Of a DNA stretch of 64,000 bases, positions 1-10,106 are shown piece by piece. The translations under genes were made by a program, and so were the position numbers. The first letter of the stretch is position 1. Each line of letters opens with the position of its first letter. The DNA is taken from positions 142,778,344-142,842,343 of the forward strand of contig JAOWCC010000577.1 in the NCBI GenBank assembly GCA_030867875.1, read 5' to 3'. This DNA comes from Actinernus sp. WN-2022 (lineage: Eukaryota; Cnidaria; Anthozoa; Actiniaria; Actinernidae). The notes under the pieces are model-generated. The model saw only the letters and a program-made list of their open reading frames with translations. It was not told the DNA's origin and searched no databases.

Positions 1-186
1 GATGTAAACACACATTACTATGGAGAATTGACTCTTTGAAAATTAATTTTATTCAGATAGGCATGACTGCATTATGATTAGAATGAAAAAGGAATAATTC
101 CCCAGAGTAGCATCTGTTTGCATCACATGATCTGAATTGGGTGGCAACAGTGTTAGCTGATTACCTCTATTGAGTTACTCTTCATG

Positions 187-330
187 TATCCTGGGTGCCA
201 GAGGTTTTGAGAAGTTTCACGATTAAGAGAGAGTAATTTTTCGCTTCTCTCCTCGACTCACGTCGCTTCGCGACTCGGTTCTCGTCGCTTCGCGACTCGT
301 TTAGCAGCAAACCCCTCTGGAACCAGGGTA
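187..330. mobile_element. Mutator-type MITE, 144 bp, 9-bp TSD
   Basis: The left end reads TATCCTGGGTGCCAGAGG and the right end CCTCTGGAACCAGGGTA, an imperfect inverted pair. The same 9 bp, CTCTTCATG, lies immediately outside both ends (178-186 and 331-339), so this is a complete insertion. A 9-bp duplication is typical of Mutator-like (MULE) transposition. The interior is non-coding and holds two copies of CGTCGCTTCGCGACTCG, itself a small palindrome. Lone right-end copies occur at 29379-29395 and 57718-57734. Confidence 0.85.
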
Positions 331-339
331 CTCTTCATG

Positions 340-1253
340 GGATCTTCTTGTTCACTGAACAGCTGCCTTAATTAAATTGATCTTATCTTGGACATAATCA
401 ATGAACTTGGACTACTCAAAGTACTAAATCTTTCTCTGTTTTAGGCTTTTGTAGCTTAGTCACCACCACCATCATCGTCGTCACCATCTTCGTCGTCACC
501 ATCATCCTCATTGTATATCAGACCAGATAAGAGGCCGAGATTTCATGACAAGGATAGCTTCTGGATTTCATAAAGGATATTTGGAAGGCAGATAATGCAA
601 CCAAGGCTGTTGCCCTGGCCATCACACATACATGGAGGATAAAATGTGTACCCACAAGTTAGTCGGTGTATTTCTTGTTGGCCAAATCACAATCAAGCAG
701 TGGGTTTGGTTCATAAGAAGGGCATCTGTACCCAAGGGGAAGAGACTTAGTTACAAATTCCTTCTTAAACCTTGCCAAAGGCACTTTGACATATGGTCTC
801 CCAGCTCTGTTCATGGCTCGTGGTAGTATGTGAGATTTGCCAAGGTTTACAGCGACTTGCTCAAACATACAAAGGATTCCTTCAGAGGCCAAACCTAAAA
901 TGATTATCATAACTATTATTTTAATACTCCACAACACGTTTGTGATTCCTTTCTGAAGTCTTAAACTAACAATAAAATTAATTTAAATTATTTATGTACT
1001 TTGCTGGGTTGTCGTTTTCTGCTAGCTGTCAGGTTAAAAGTAGCTCAGTAGTAACTGTTTTGCCCAAATTTTCATTCATGTATGGCATTTGAATCTATTC
1101 TTGTAACCACCTGTAAAACACTGACTTTCTAACATATCCTGGCTTATACATTTACTTTTTGCTTTAATTTTCTTTCTCTATACTTTTTTGTTTTAATACT
1201 CCGGCTGTAGCTCATGGTACAGTGTTGGTGAATGGTGGATGACAAAGTCTTTC
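340..1253. other. No gene seen
   Basis: Only a short imperfect CAC/CAT/CGT trinucleotide run at about 462-514 stands out. The open frames on both strands around 630-940 lack splice signals, motifs or protein-like composition that I could recognise. Confidence 0.5.
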
Positions 1254-1448
1254 TAGCCTGTGAAACAGGTCCTCAGTGTTATTTCAATGCAAAGGAAGTG
1301 ATAAAATAATTTGACCGCGCGAAAATAGAAAAAGGAGACTGGCACGAGAGAGGAGAACAACTCGCTCTGCTCACATCACAACGAACTCGCTTCGCTAGCA
1401 AGACCTACTTTCTGGGGTCTCTTCTCAAAGCGCCTGATCTCCAGGCTA
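1254..1448. mobile_element. Mutator-type MITE, 195 bp, 9-bp TSD
   Basis: The element begins TAGCCTGTGAAACAGG and ends CTCCAGGCTA. Perfect 9-bp duplications AAGTCTTTC flank it (1245-1253 and 1449-1457). The interior has no coding potential. It belongs with the other TAGCCTG...CAGGCTA elements of this window (18260, 47503, 63208), all of which point to a Mutator-type transposase acting in trans. Confidence 0.85.
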
Positions 1449-1457
1449 AAGTCTTTC

Positions 1458-2817
1458 ATGTTTTGGTGGTTTACTAGATTTTCTCTCTTAGGACACTTTT
1501 ACACAGCTTGACTTAAAGAATCCAGGCTTTGCTTCAAAGAGGGCTCTGTGAAAATTTGAATTTATTTAGTATTATTAGTCATTTTTCCAAAGAGATCCTT
1601 GAAAACATTGGATGAGCTTCCTAAGGCATTGCTCGAGTTGAAATTTAGGCATTTATTTTGGCGCGCAGTGTAAACTTAAAATTACTATTTTGTGTAGGTT
1701 TTGGGATATAATCTATTAAAAATAGGTTGTCCCCATGCACCAATAATACTGTATACTTATTTGTCTCTGATGGCATAACGGTATTCATTGTTTCTGTTGT
1801 TGTTCAATATTTCCCAAGTGGGTGCCTCATCGGCCCAAACTGTCCTTCTGTAATTTTCCAATAAGCTGGATTTTCTACCTGAAATTATTAGTTGGCCAAA
1901 TTGCAGTTTTTCGGATGTTTACCTTCTGTCTTTTCGCACCACCTTCATCTTCATTTACTGGTGAAGCCTCTTGGGTGCTTCTTTCTGGCATTTGTTGCAC
2001 CAGCGAGTTCCAGGGTTGTAGCTGGGGGAAATGTGCTCCGGCTTTGTCCAATCTTGGTGTGTTTTTATTGGTACCTTTTAGGGGTCAAAATTAGCTTGAG
2101 CCACACCCATTTTAGTACCTCTGGTGGAAACGAAAATGTCCGACGAGCATCCCCGCCCCTTATATATGTGAGTCCCTCCCCCGGGCTGAAGACACCGGGA
2201 ATGGCCCCAAGTCGACGGAGACTTGGGGCCATTTAAGCCTCTGGCTTTGGCCTTTCTTCTGTATGTTCCTCTTTGTAGTATTTGTTAATAAATTGAATTG
2301 AGACGAGCATAGTTTTTCATTTTCCCGACGAAGTCTGTCAAAATGGCGCTGTCAGAGGATAGTGTTGAAGCTAATCTTCCATACCTACAGGTATCTGTGG
2401 TGCTTAAACTTCCATGGCAAGTAGAAGAATAGTGATGTGTCTTTGAGCGAGCACACGGCATGTTACGAAATGAAAAATCATGACCGTAACTCGCACTCGC
2501 TTTCACGACGAGTGTGCCTTTTGCTTCGTCGGGTTTATATCGTGTGCTAGCTCCATTTTTCTTGTGCACAATTGATTTTACAGAACGGTCATTGAACTAA
2601 GTCGTAATGAAGTATTGAGGCTAAGTATTGTGTTTCTTGGCTAAGTCTTGGGGTTTGCCTAGGCATGTACATGTACAAAATACGAAAGTTATATTTTGAA
2701 TCTGCCGGCGTTTCTAATTTGTTGCGAATGACCGCTGACTAGCAAAATAAGTGATCGCATCGGCAAAATTCCGCGGTCGCTGGCGAATTCTCTCGCTCCA
2801 TAAAAGGTTACTTTTTA
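1458..2817. other. No gene seen; one strong hairpin
   Basis: A perfect 13-bp stem (2201-2213 with 2220-2232, starting ATGGCCCCAAGTC) encloses a 6-nt loop. It is followed by a TTAATAAATTGAATTGAG stretch near 2285-2302 that resembles the 3' end and tail of a truncated retroelement on the plus strand. The reading frames here look accidental. Confidence 0.4.
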
Positions 2818-3060
2818 ACTCGTGGATGCGCGCAAGCGCAGAACACGAGTTATTGGAGTGGGTCAGTAGTAAATTTATTCATCGTTTTATGGTGTGGAGA
2901 TCGGGGACTCTCCGTTGGCTGTCTGCATAGTGTTCGATATTCCAAAGATATATTTACGGATGTTTATGGTACGCGTCCAAGAATTGAAAGATTTGGTCAT
3001 GCAGGAGAAGATGTATTGACGGTGCCTTCCTAATGCCATACACTCCAAACCTGGACAGAC

Positions 3061-3471
3061 ATGGTAGTGGGTCCCTATCAATCACTTAGTGGTGATGACG
3101 TAACGATGACGTCATCGGTCACGTGATTTTATGTAAATGCCCGTATCTCCCTCATTTCTAATGCCAGCACGCTCAAACCTGACAGACATGGTAGTAGGTC
3201 CCTATCAAGCACCTAGTGGTGATGACGTAACGATGACGCCATCGGTCACGTGATATTAAGTACATGCAGATATCTCCCTCATTTCTAATGCCAGCCGGCT
3301 CAAACCTGGGCAGATCAGTATGGTAGTGGGTCCCTATCAAGCACCTAGTGGTAATGACGTAACGATGACGTAATCGGTCACATGATTTTAAGTACATGCC
3401 CATATCTCGCTCATATTTAATGCCAGCCATGTCTGGACAGACATGGTAGTGGATTGCTATCAATCACCTAG
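3061..3471. repeat. ~125-bp minisatellite with CRE-like and E-box motifs
   Basis: ATGGTAGTGGGTCCCTATCA-type starts recur at 3061, 3187, 3320 and 3443, giving periods of 126, 133 and 123 bp. Each unit carries GATGACGTAACGATGACG, usually followed by TCATCGGTCACGTGA. It therefore repeats a CRE-like TGACGTCA and an E-box-like CACGTGA. The same unit recurs at 4462-4585 and 6200-6570. Confidence 0.8.
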
Positions 3472-4395
3472 TGGTGCCACACAGGTAGTTTACGATCTCC
3501 TACTCTCATGGGGCCCACGTGCTAAGTTCGTAGATGACGTAACAGCTTTAGAAATTATTCCTAGAAACTCACCATCCTTATTAAATTTTATTGTAGACGA
3601 TATTCAATCTTTCGCGGTCAATAATAATATGCAGTTAAATCCTCGTAAATGTAAGGTTATGTCGATTGACTTTTTACACTACAATAGTTGCGTGATGCGA
3701 CCCATTGCTACCGGCGGAAGCTATATAGAGTGCGTGAAGTCCTTCAAGCTTCTCGGGGTATTTATCTCAGAGGAACTCACGTGGGTTGCCCACTGCGATT
3801 ATGTAGTCAAAAAAGCCAATCGGAGGCTGTATGCCCTGAGGCAACTCAAAAAGTGTGGTGTCCCTTCTGCGGACATCGTTATTATTTACTGTACAGTAAT
3901 TAGATCTGTCATAGAATATGCGTGTGTCGTGTATGCCAGCCTTCCGGCATTATGCCTATCTAATGCCCTGGAAAATATCCAGAAAAGGGCGTTGTCCATT
4001 ATTTTTCCGCGTATTGTTTACGGCGAAGCATTGGAAAAGGCGGGTATCCCCACTCTAGCCGATCGTCGATTAGCTGCGTGTAAGAAATTTATAAGCAGCA
4101 TTAAGCCGGGTAATCCCATCTACCCCCTAATACATAACAGAGTAATAAACTCATTGGCGCAGTACTCGCTGAGATCGGGCAAAGGCAGTTACCCAATGGC
4201 TACTAAGACTGACCGTTTTAGCAATTTTGTAACTGTGAAATTCCAAGGTATCTAAATTTAACTAATATCATATAGTACGTATTTATTTATTTATATAATC
4301 AGTAGCCTATTATTAAGTGTAATCAGCCTGTAATTGAATATATGTATACATTGCAAGAGGCGTGAATAAACTAATTATTATTATTATTATTATTA
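3472..4395 (+). pseudogene. 5'-truncated non-LTR retrotransposon, reverse transcriptase C-terminal half
   Basis: A single open frame from about 3500 to 4255 begins at the catalytic box (FVDD, where YVDD or YADD is usual). It continues through the motif LNPRKCKVMSIDF and the thumb region (LGVFISEELTWVAH, IQKRALSIIFPR). The endonuclease and the first half of the reverse transcriptase are missing, as expected after incomplete target-primed reverse transcription. The 3' end is a GTGAATAAACTA stretch and an (ATT)n tail at 4373-4394. The first ~20 codons of the open frame come from the minisatellite it landed in and are not element protein. Confidence 0.85.
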
Positions 4396-4396
4396 A

Positions 4397-4461
4397 CACG
4401 TAACCGATGACGTCATCGTTACGTCATCGGATGACGTAACGATGACGTCATTGGTTACGTG
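4397..4461. repeat. 65-bp near-perfect palindrome
   Basis: CACGTAACCGATGACGTCAT is followed by its mirror ending GACGTCATTGGTTACGTG. The two arms are the minisatellite motif in opposite orientations, joined directly downstream of the LINE tail. An inverted repair event at the insertion site, or strand switching, would create this. Confidence 0.75.
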
Positions 4462-4585
4462 ATGTTAACTACATGCCCATATCTCCCTCATTTCTATTGC
4501 CAGACAGTTTAAAGGTATTGTTTCCCCACGATTCACTCAGTGTGATGACGTAACGATGACGTCATCAGTCACGTGATTTTTAGTA

Positions 4586-5235
4586 TAACAACATAATTTG
4601 TTTTTTGATTTGCAAAGAGAGTTGTCTTCATAAGCCACTCGTGTGGAAGCTAACGCCAAGATTTTTATTGAACATGAATGGGCGCGTTGTCTACAGCACG
4701 ATGTTCACCTCCTCAGCTTTAATACCTTCTACATCATTTAAAAACTCTTCATCGCTTTAATTTGAGTAGCATGATCTTCCTCTAGGCTGCGAATTTCATC
4801 GTCAAATACAGTTGAAGGGAAGAATATTTCTTCATCTGTTCAATATATTTCTCTGGCATGAATGGTTTTACATTCACAGTCATTTTAAATAAGTTTTCCT
4901 TTTCCTTTTTTTCAGAACAAGACAGAATGGAGTTAAATATATCCAAATGTGACTAGTATTTACCGAAATTTTGACATTAATTATTTCACTTTATCGAACT
5001 GAACTGAAATAACGTAATATATTCACATAGGTTCGATCCTAAAAGAAACATGTGTTTTCTTTGATCTTCCAGCCAGTTGACCTCTGGGTCATGCACTGTT
5101 TATGATTTGGCTAGCGTTAGATTCCCAAAAACTCAATTCTGCGCCGATGTGGACCGGATAAAAACTCGTTTTAACCTCTTCGATATGTGATTTCAAAGTT
5201 CAGCGGGGCATTTTGATTTAAAGATAAATTCGATT
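4586..5235. other. No gene seen
   Basis: AT-rich sequence without long open frames, tandem repeats or inverted repeats that I could find. Confidence 0.5.
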
Positions 5236-5237
5236 TA

Positions 5238-5873
5238 CCTTATTGGTACTAATTTTCGCGTCGCTTTAATTTCGCGATTTTCGCGATTTAAAAAAAATCG
5301 CGAACTTAAAGCGACGCGAAAAAAAATTCCCGCGAAGTTTAATGTCGCGAAATTTAATACCCTCCTATATTTCTTGTTTTCTCAATTTAATGAAGAAACA
5401 CATGTCTACGTATTGTGTATAATGTGTAAAAGCTCTATGGCATACCTACAGATGATAAACAACAGTTTAACAATCAAATTTCACTATCTGTGTTGCTTTG
5501 AACCTCTTCATCTGTATCGCTATCGTCATCTTCAAGTTCTTTCAGCACCTCTTTTGTACAGTCATTGAAATGGCCATCTATCCCGGGTTCTTTGTAATTT
5601 GAAACGACAATCTGTTTATACTTTTCAAGTATTGCCTTGTTCCTTTCGGTAAGATCCATCTCAGCTGTAACTTGTACAGGAATTTCCAATCCTCCTTGCA
5701 CTAGGGGAGATCTTGTGTGGTTCTTGAAATAAAATGTTTTTTTTTTTCATTTTCGCGAAAATTAATTCCCTAAGAAAATAATTTTGCACCCAAATCGCGA
5801 AAATAAAGACCCGCGAAATATGCCGACCTTTTTTCGCGAAATTAAGTGCCCGCGAAAATTAGTACCAATAAGG
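5238..5873. mobile_element. TA-flanked DNA transposon derivative (Tc1/mariner- or pogo-like)
   Basis: The TIRs are CCTTATTGGTACTAATTTTC at the left and the exact reverse at the right, flanked by TA (5236-5237 and 5874-5875). The subterminal sequence is full of TTCGCG/CGCGAA blocks on both sides. A TA duplication points to the Tc1/mariner superfamily. The interior keeps only a short C-terminal coding remnant on the minus strand. Confidence 0.75.
5474..5701 (-). pseudogene. Possible C-terminal remnant of a transposase
   Basis: The 75-codon open frame has protein-like composition. A helix-like stretch (MDLTERNKAILEKYKQIV) is followed by an acidic tail (ELEDDDSDTDEEV) and a stop. It lies wholly inside the TA-flanked element and is oriented toward its left end. 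Acidic C-termini are common in pogo-type transposases, so a transposase tail left after internal deletion is the best guess. No catalytic domain remains to confirm it. Confidence 0.4.
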
Positions 5874-6017
5874 TAGCTATACTAAATAATAACTTTGTCA
5901 CACAACCTTTTGGAAGGTTCGACTGCATGCGTCAACACAATTAGCCATTATCAAGCGAAGGTTCTATACGTAATCAAGCTATGAATAGGTCGTTTATTCC
6001 ATACACAATAGTAATTT

Positions 6018-6602
6018 AACTCGTGGATGCACGAATGTGCAGAACGAGTTATTGCGTTCAGGTGGATACGAGATACTGAATTTATTCGTCGTTTCTTTCT
6101 GTGACTCGACGACTCGCCGTTGACTTTCCGAATGACCGTCCAAGGTTTCGAAAAGATTTGGTCATGCTGGAGAATATGTAATGACGGTGCCTATCTAAAG
6201 CCAGACACTTCAAACCTGGACAGACATGGTAGTGGGTCCCTATCAATCACTTAGTGGTGATGACGTAACGATGACGTCATTGGTCACGTGATTTTAAGTG
6301 CATGCCCATATCTCCCTCATATCTAAATGGCAGACAGTTCAAACCTGGACAGACATGGTAGTGGATTGCTATCAATCACTTAATGGCGATGACGTAACGA
6401 TGACGTAACGATGACGTCATCGGTCACGTGATTTTAAGTACATGCCTATATCTCCCTCATTTCTAATGCCAGACAGTTCAAACGTGGACAGGTATGGTAT
6501 TATTTCCCCCCGATTCACTTAGTGGTGATGACGTAACGATTACGTCATCGGTCACGCGATTTTTAGTATATACCAAAATAGCTCACTGATCATCCACGAG
6601 TT
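6018..6602. mobile_element. Repeat element with internal ~125-bp tandem units, copy 2
   Basis: It starts AACTCGTGGATG and ends CATCCACGAGTT, a perfect 12-bp inverted pair. The left end also pairs with ACGAGTT about 25 bp inward. About 190 bp of unique sequence precede three tandem units (from about 6226) carrying GATGACGTAACGATGACG and CACGTGA. No clear target duplication was found. It is probably a non-autonomous DNA element; the superfamily is not assigned. Confidence 0.6.
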
Positions 6603-6942
6603 GCCTTTAGGGGCCCTATGTTTACTATTGTCAGCGGTCTCACTCGGCGCATATAATCATATAATCATTGCACACAGAAGAGGACATTTGGTATTGGTCA
6701 TCGCTTTGAAGTCAATGCGGTTTTATTTGAGAGAGAGAACAATTTCAGTCGCATTACACTGAAGTTTATAATGTGGCTTACCTGTTGATACCGGAACTGT
6801 ATACGACGGAGAATTCTCAGCTTTCGTTTTGACCGCTCCAAAATCTACGGTGGCCCTAAAGGGTCACCACAAACAAAATAGATTTCAACAAACAAAACTT
6901 GGAAAACGAACAAACAAAATAAAAGCCACAACGAAGAAAAAG

Positions 6943-7132
6943 CACAACGCAAACAAAAAGCCACAACGCAAACAAAAAGCCACAACGCAAACAAAAAGCC
7001 ACAACGCAAACAAAAAGCCACAACACAAACAAAAAGCCACAACGTAAACAGAAAAGTCACAACGCAAACAGAAAACCACAACGCAAACAAAAAGCCACAA
7101 CGCAAACAAAAAAGCCACAACGCAAACAAAAA
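6943..7132. repeat. Left-arm minisatellite of the foldback element, 19-20-bp unit
   Basis: About ten tandem copies of CACAACGCAAACAAAAAGC with small A-run length differences. It is the reverse complement of the right-arm array at 8270-9600. Open frames across it are translations of the repeat. Confidence 0.9.
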
Positions 7133-7470
7133 AGTGAATTGTACGTTACCCTCGTTCCCAAGATCACATGAAAACGAGGTTCGTATTCAAGAGAGAGAAA
7201 CGATTACTCATTATTTTCATCTTGGTTATCAGAATGACGTGATTAGGGAGTTTTTACAACAGAAATATCACAACATTACTCTCAGCTTACGCACTTTAAA
7301 GCGAAGGTTACTCGACTTTGGCTTGCGAAGAAATGGGAATATAAATGTGAATAAAGAAATTGATCCCGAAGGTGTTAAACGCCGAAGACGACGGAGGCTG
7401 TCAAGGAGAAGGTACTCCAGTTATGGTCTTGTTGGCATCTAGACGGTAAATCAAGGCACGTGTAGCCCAA
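7133..7470 (+). pseudogene. Integrase-core (rve-type) transposase, N-terminal remnant, left arm
   Basis: The frame contains a helix-turn-helix-like block (RETITHYFHLGYQNDVIREF, then LSLRTLKRRLLDFGLRRNG), then NVNKEIDPEGV, a basic run and YSSYGL. From memory, cnidarian and fish transposases with this opening have an intervening segment between NVNKE and DPEGV, so about 60-100 codons appear deleted. Just past the stop, a +1 frame reads CWHLDG, which resembles the first catalytic-Asp motif (WHxDG) of the DDE core. This suggests a frameshift. The DDE core itself is missing. Confidence 0.65.
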
Positions 7471-7769
7471 GCTACGTATTTGTGTTCGATAGCAAACTGT
7501 GTATTATGAAGCTGAAGATAAGGAAATATTCATGACTTACAAAAATGAAATAAAATCAACTATGAACACACTTATACTTGTTGTTGGACAATGGTACTTT
7601 CTTCTCTGAAGATTTGAAACGATTCCGATACGATTAAAATTGCGCCAGTTTTTGCCATTTGAAATTTCTCCCAAATTCTTCATAGTTGATTTTATTTCAG
7701 TTTTGCAAGTCATGAATATTTCCTTATCTTCACCATACACAGTTTGATATCTAACACAAATACGTAGCT

Positions 7770-8212
7770 TGGGCTACCTGTGCCTTGATTTACCGTCTAG
7801 ATGCCAACAAGACCATAACTGAAGTACCTTCTCCTTGACAGCCTCCGTCGTCTTCGGCGTTGAACATCTTCGGGATCGATTTCTTTAATGATTCTTGCAA
7901 TGAGTTGTCGGAGGACATGTATAGTCATATTCCAGTCGAAGTGAGTGCCATAGTTGCTCTGTAACAGAGTGCTCCGCCTGATCCATCGATCTGATTTTCG
8001 ATAATATTATTCAGTCGATCCTCATCCATATTTATATTCCCATTTCTTCGCAAGCCAAAGTCACGTAACCTTCGCTTTAAAGTGCGTAAGCTGAGGGTAT
8101 TTAAATGTTGTGATATTTCTGTAAAAACTCCCTAATCACGTCATTCTGATAAACAAGATGAAAATAATGAGTAATCGTTTCTCTCTGTCTGAACAACCTC
8201 CGAGTCAGCCAT
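7770..8212 (-). pseudogene. Integrase-core transposase, N-terminal remnant, right arm
   Basis: This is the inverted counterpart of the left-arm remnant. A start codon (8212) opens MADSEVVQ. After a frameshift the frame reads RETITHYFHL, and a later frame keeps DGSGGALCYRA, resembling a linker that the left arm has lost. The basic run (RRRRRRLSRRRY) and a frame-shifted WHLDG follow. Several frame breaks make it non-functional. Both arms read toward the centre, so the element is an inverted duplication of one transposon end. Confidence 0.6.
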
Positions 8213-8269
8213 CTTGAATACGAACCTCGTTTTCATGTCAGCTTGGGAACGAGGGTAACTTACAATTCA

Positions 8270-9600
8270 CTTTTTTGTTTGCGTTGTGGCTTTTTTGTTT
8301 GCGTTGTGGCTTTTTGTTTGCGTTGTGGCTGTTTTGTTTGCGTTGTGGCTTTTTTGTTTGCGTTGTGGCTTTTTTGTTTGCGTTGTGGCTTTTTGTTAGC
8401 GTTGTGGCTGTTTTGTTTGCGTTGTGGCTTTTTGTTTGCGTTGTGGCTGTTTTGTTTGCGTTGTGGCTTTTTTGTTTGCGTTGTGGCTTTTTTGTTTGCG
8501 TTGTGGCTTTTTGTTTGCGTTGTGGCTTTTTGTTTGCGTTGTGGCTTTTTTGTTTGCGTTGTGGCTTTTTGTTTGCGTTGTGGCTTTTTGTTTGCGTTGT
8601 AGCTTTTTTGTTTGCGTTGTGACTTTTTGTTTGCGTTGTGGTTTTTTGCTTACGTTGTGGCTTTTTGTTTGCGTTGTGGCTTTTTGTTTGCGTTGTGGCT
8701 TTTTTGTTTGCGTTGTGACTTTTTTTGTTTGCGTTGTGGTTTTTTGTTTGCGTTGTGGCTTTTTTGTTTGCGTTGTGGCTTTTTTGTTTGCGTTGTGGTT
8801 TTTTGTTTGCGTTGTGGCTTTTTGTTTACGTTGTAGCTTTTTTGTTTGCGTTGTGACTTTTTTTGTTTGCGTTGTGGTTTTTTGTTTGCGTTGTGGCTTT
8901 TTTGTTTGCGTTGTGGCTTTTTGTTTGCGTTGTGGCTTTTTTGTTTGCGTTGTGGCTTTTTTGTTTGCGTTGTGGCTGTTTTGTTTGCGTTGTGGCTTTT
9001 TGTTTGCGTTGTGGCTTTTTTGTTTGCGTTGTGACTTTTTTTGTTTGCGTTGTGGTTTTTTGTTTGCGTTGTGGCTTTTTTGTTTGCGTTGTGGCTTTTT
9101 TGTTTGCGTTGTGGTTTTTTGTTTGCGTTGTGGCTTTTTGTTTACGTTGTAGCTTTTTTGTTTGCGTTGTGACTTTTTGTTTGCGTTGTGGCTTTTTTGT
9201 TTGCGTTGTGACTTTTTTTGTTTGCGTTGTGGTTTTTTGTTTGCGTTGTGGCTTTTTGTTTGCGTTGTGGCTTTTTTGTTTGCGTTGTGACTTTTTTTTG
9301 TTTGCGTTGTGGTTTTTTGTTTGCGTTGTGGCTTTTTTGTTTGCGTTGTGGCTTTTTTGTTTGCGTTGTGGTTTTTTGTTTGCGTTGTGGCTTTTTGTTT
9401 ACGTTGTAGCTTTTTTGTTTGCGTTGTGACTTTTTTTGTTTGCGTTGTGGTTTTTTGTTTGCGTTGTGGCTTTTTTGTTTGCGTTGTGGCTTTTTTGTTT
9501 GCGTTGTGGCTTTTTGTTTGCTTTTTTTTGTTTTTTTGTTTGCGTTGTGGCTTTTTATTTTGCGTTGTGCTTTTTTTTTGCGTTGTGGCTTTTATTTTGT
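8270..9600. repeat. Right-arm minisatellite of the foldback element, ~19-bp unit, >60 copies
   Basis: Tandem copies of TTTTTGTTTGCGTTGTGGC with T-run lengths of 5-8. Variant units (TACGTTGTAGC, GTTGTGACTTT, GTTGTGGTTTT) recur in the same order at roughly 8640, 8825, 9145 and 9400, showing a higher-order repeat that grew by duplicating multi-unit blocks. The open frames across it on both strands (up to 465 codons on the minus strand) are products of the repeat and carry no gene. Confidence 0.95.
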
Positions 9601-9674
9601 TTTGCACGATTTCCATGTTTTGTTTGTTGAAATCTTTTTTGTTTGTGGTGACCCTTTTGGGCCACCGTAAAATC

Positions 9675-10106
9675 TCTCCTACTGCAGCTCCCGCCATACC
9701 AAAGGTCACACAAGAAAAAATTGTACGAAATGGAACTTTAACAGCGATTTGTAGCACTCTAAACTCGGGAAACCTCGACGATCTACGCATCAAAACGCTG
9801 GATCTGAATTCAGCGGTAGAAAGTCAGTTGAGACATGCGTATTCAAGATAAACCCAGGTTTTCTCTGCTCGGTAGTTCCTAATCCAGTAACGCCTTGTAA
9901 AAATTGACTTTACTCGCGAAAGCAAATTCAAATTTGTACGGTCGAAATCTTAACATAATCACTCCAAACAGTTACCAGTTGCAGATTAGATGTTACTTAA
10001 CTTTGATTTGAAGGTAAGTAGAAGTCATAAAGCATTTTATTTGTTTTAGAAGGCAAAATAGCTCCCAAAACCATGTATTTTCGAGTGAGATGACTGGGCC
10101 GATACC
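9675..10106. other. No gene seen
   Basis: Flank of the foldback element; no repeats or coding signals recognised. Confidence 0.5.

Larger units (their letters stand above)
2818..4585. mobile_element. Repeat element with internal ~125-bp tandem units, copy 1, split by a LINE
   Basis: The segment starts AACTCGTGGATGCGCG and folds back on itself within 40 bp (ACACGAGTT). Its first ~240 bp align with the start of copy 2 at 6018, and the remainder is tandem units of about 123-133 bp. A LINE occupies 3472-4395. The tail TTTTTAGTATA near 4580 matches the tail of copy 2, but the terminal ATCCACGAGTT found in copy 2 is absent here. No coding capacity was seen. The family is not recognised. Confidence 0.55.
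6846..9668. mobile_element. Foldback DNA transposon with minisatellite arms and integrase-like transposase remnants
   Basis: The left end is TACGGTGGCCCTAAAGGG and the right end CCCTTTTGGGCCACCGT, followed inward on both sides by matching ACAAACAAAA / GTTTGTTGAAATC blocks. AAAATC flanks the element on both sides (6840-6845 and 9669-9674), a 6-bp duplication. From each end inward come a ~19-bp tandem array, a transposase N-terminal remnant reading inward, and an inverted segment meeting at a non-repeated centre (about 7560-7680). Integrase-core transposons of the IS3EU group are, from memory, the ones with 6-bp duplications, so I favour that group. Arm lengths are very unequal because the right array has grown to ~1.3 kb. 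Confidence 0.75.

Noticed and set aside
6943..9600. CRISPR-like repeat array
   Set aside because: The units are contiguous tandem repeats without spacers, in an animal genome and within a transposon.
8396..9793. 465-codon minus-strand open frame rich in Lys, Gln, Thr and Asn
   Set aside because: It is a direct translation of the 19-bp minisatellite. The frame changes with T-run length, and the other strand gives equally long Cys/Phe/Val frames.
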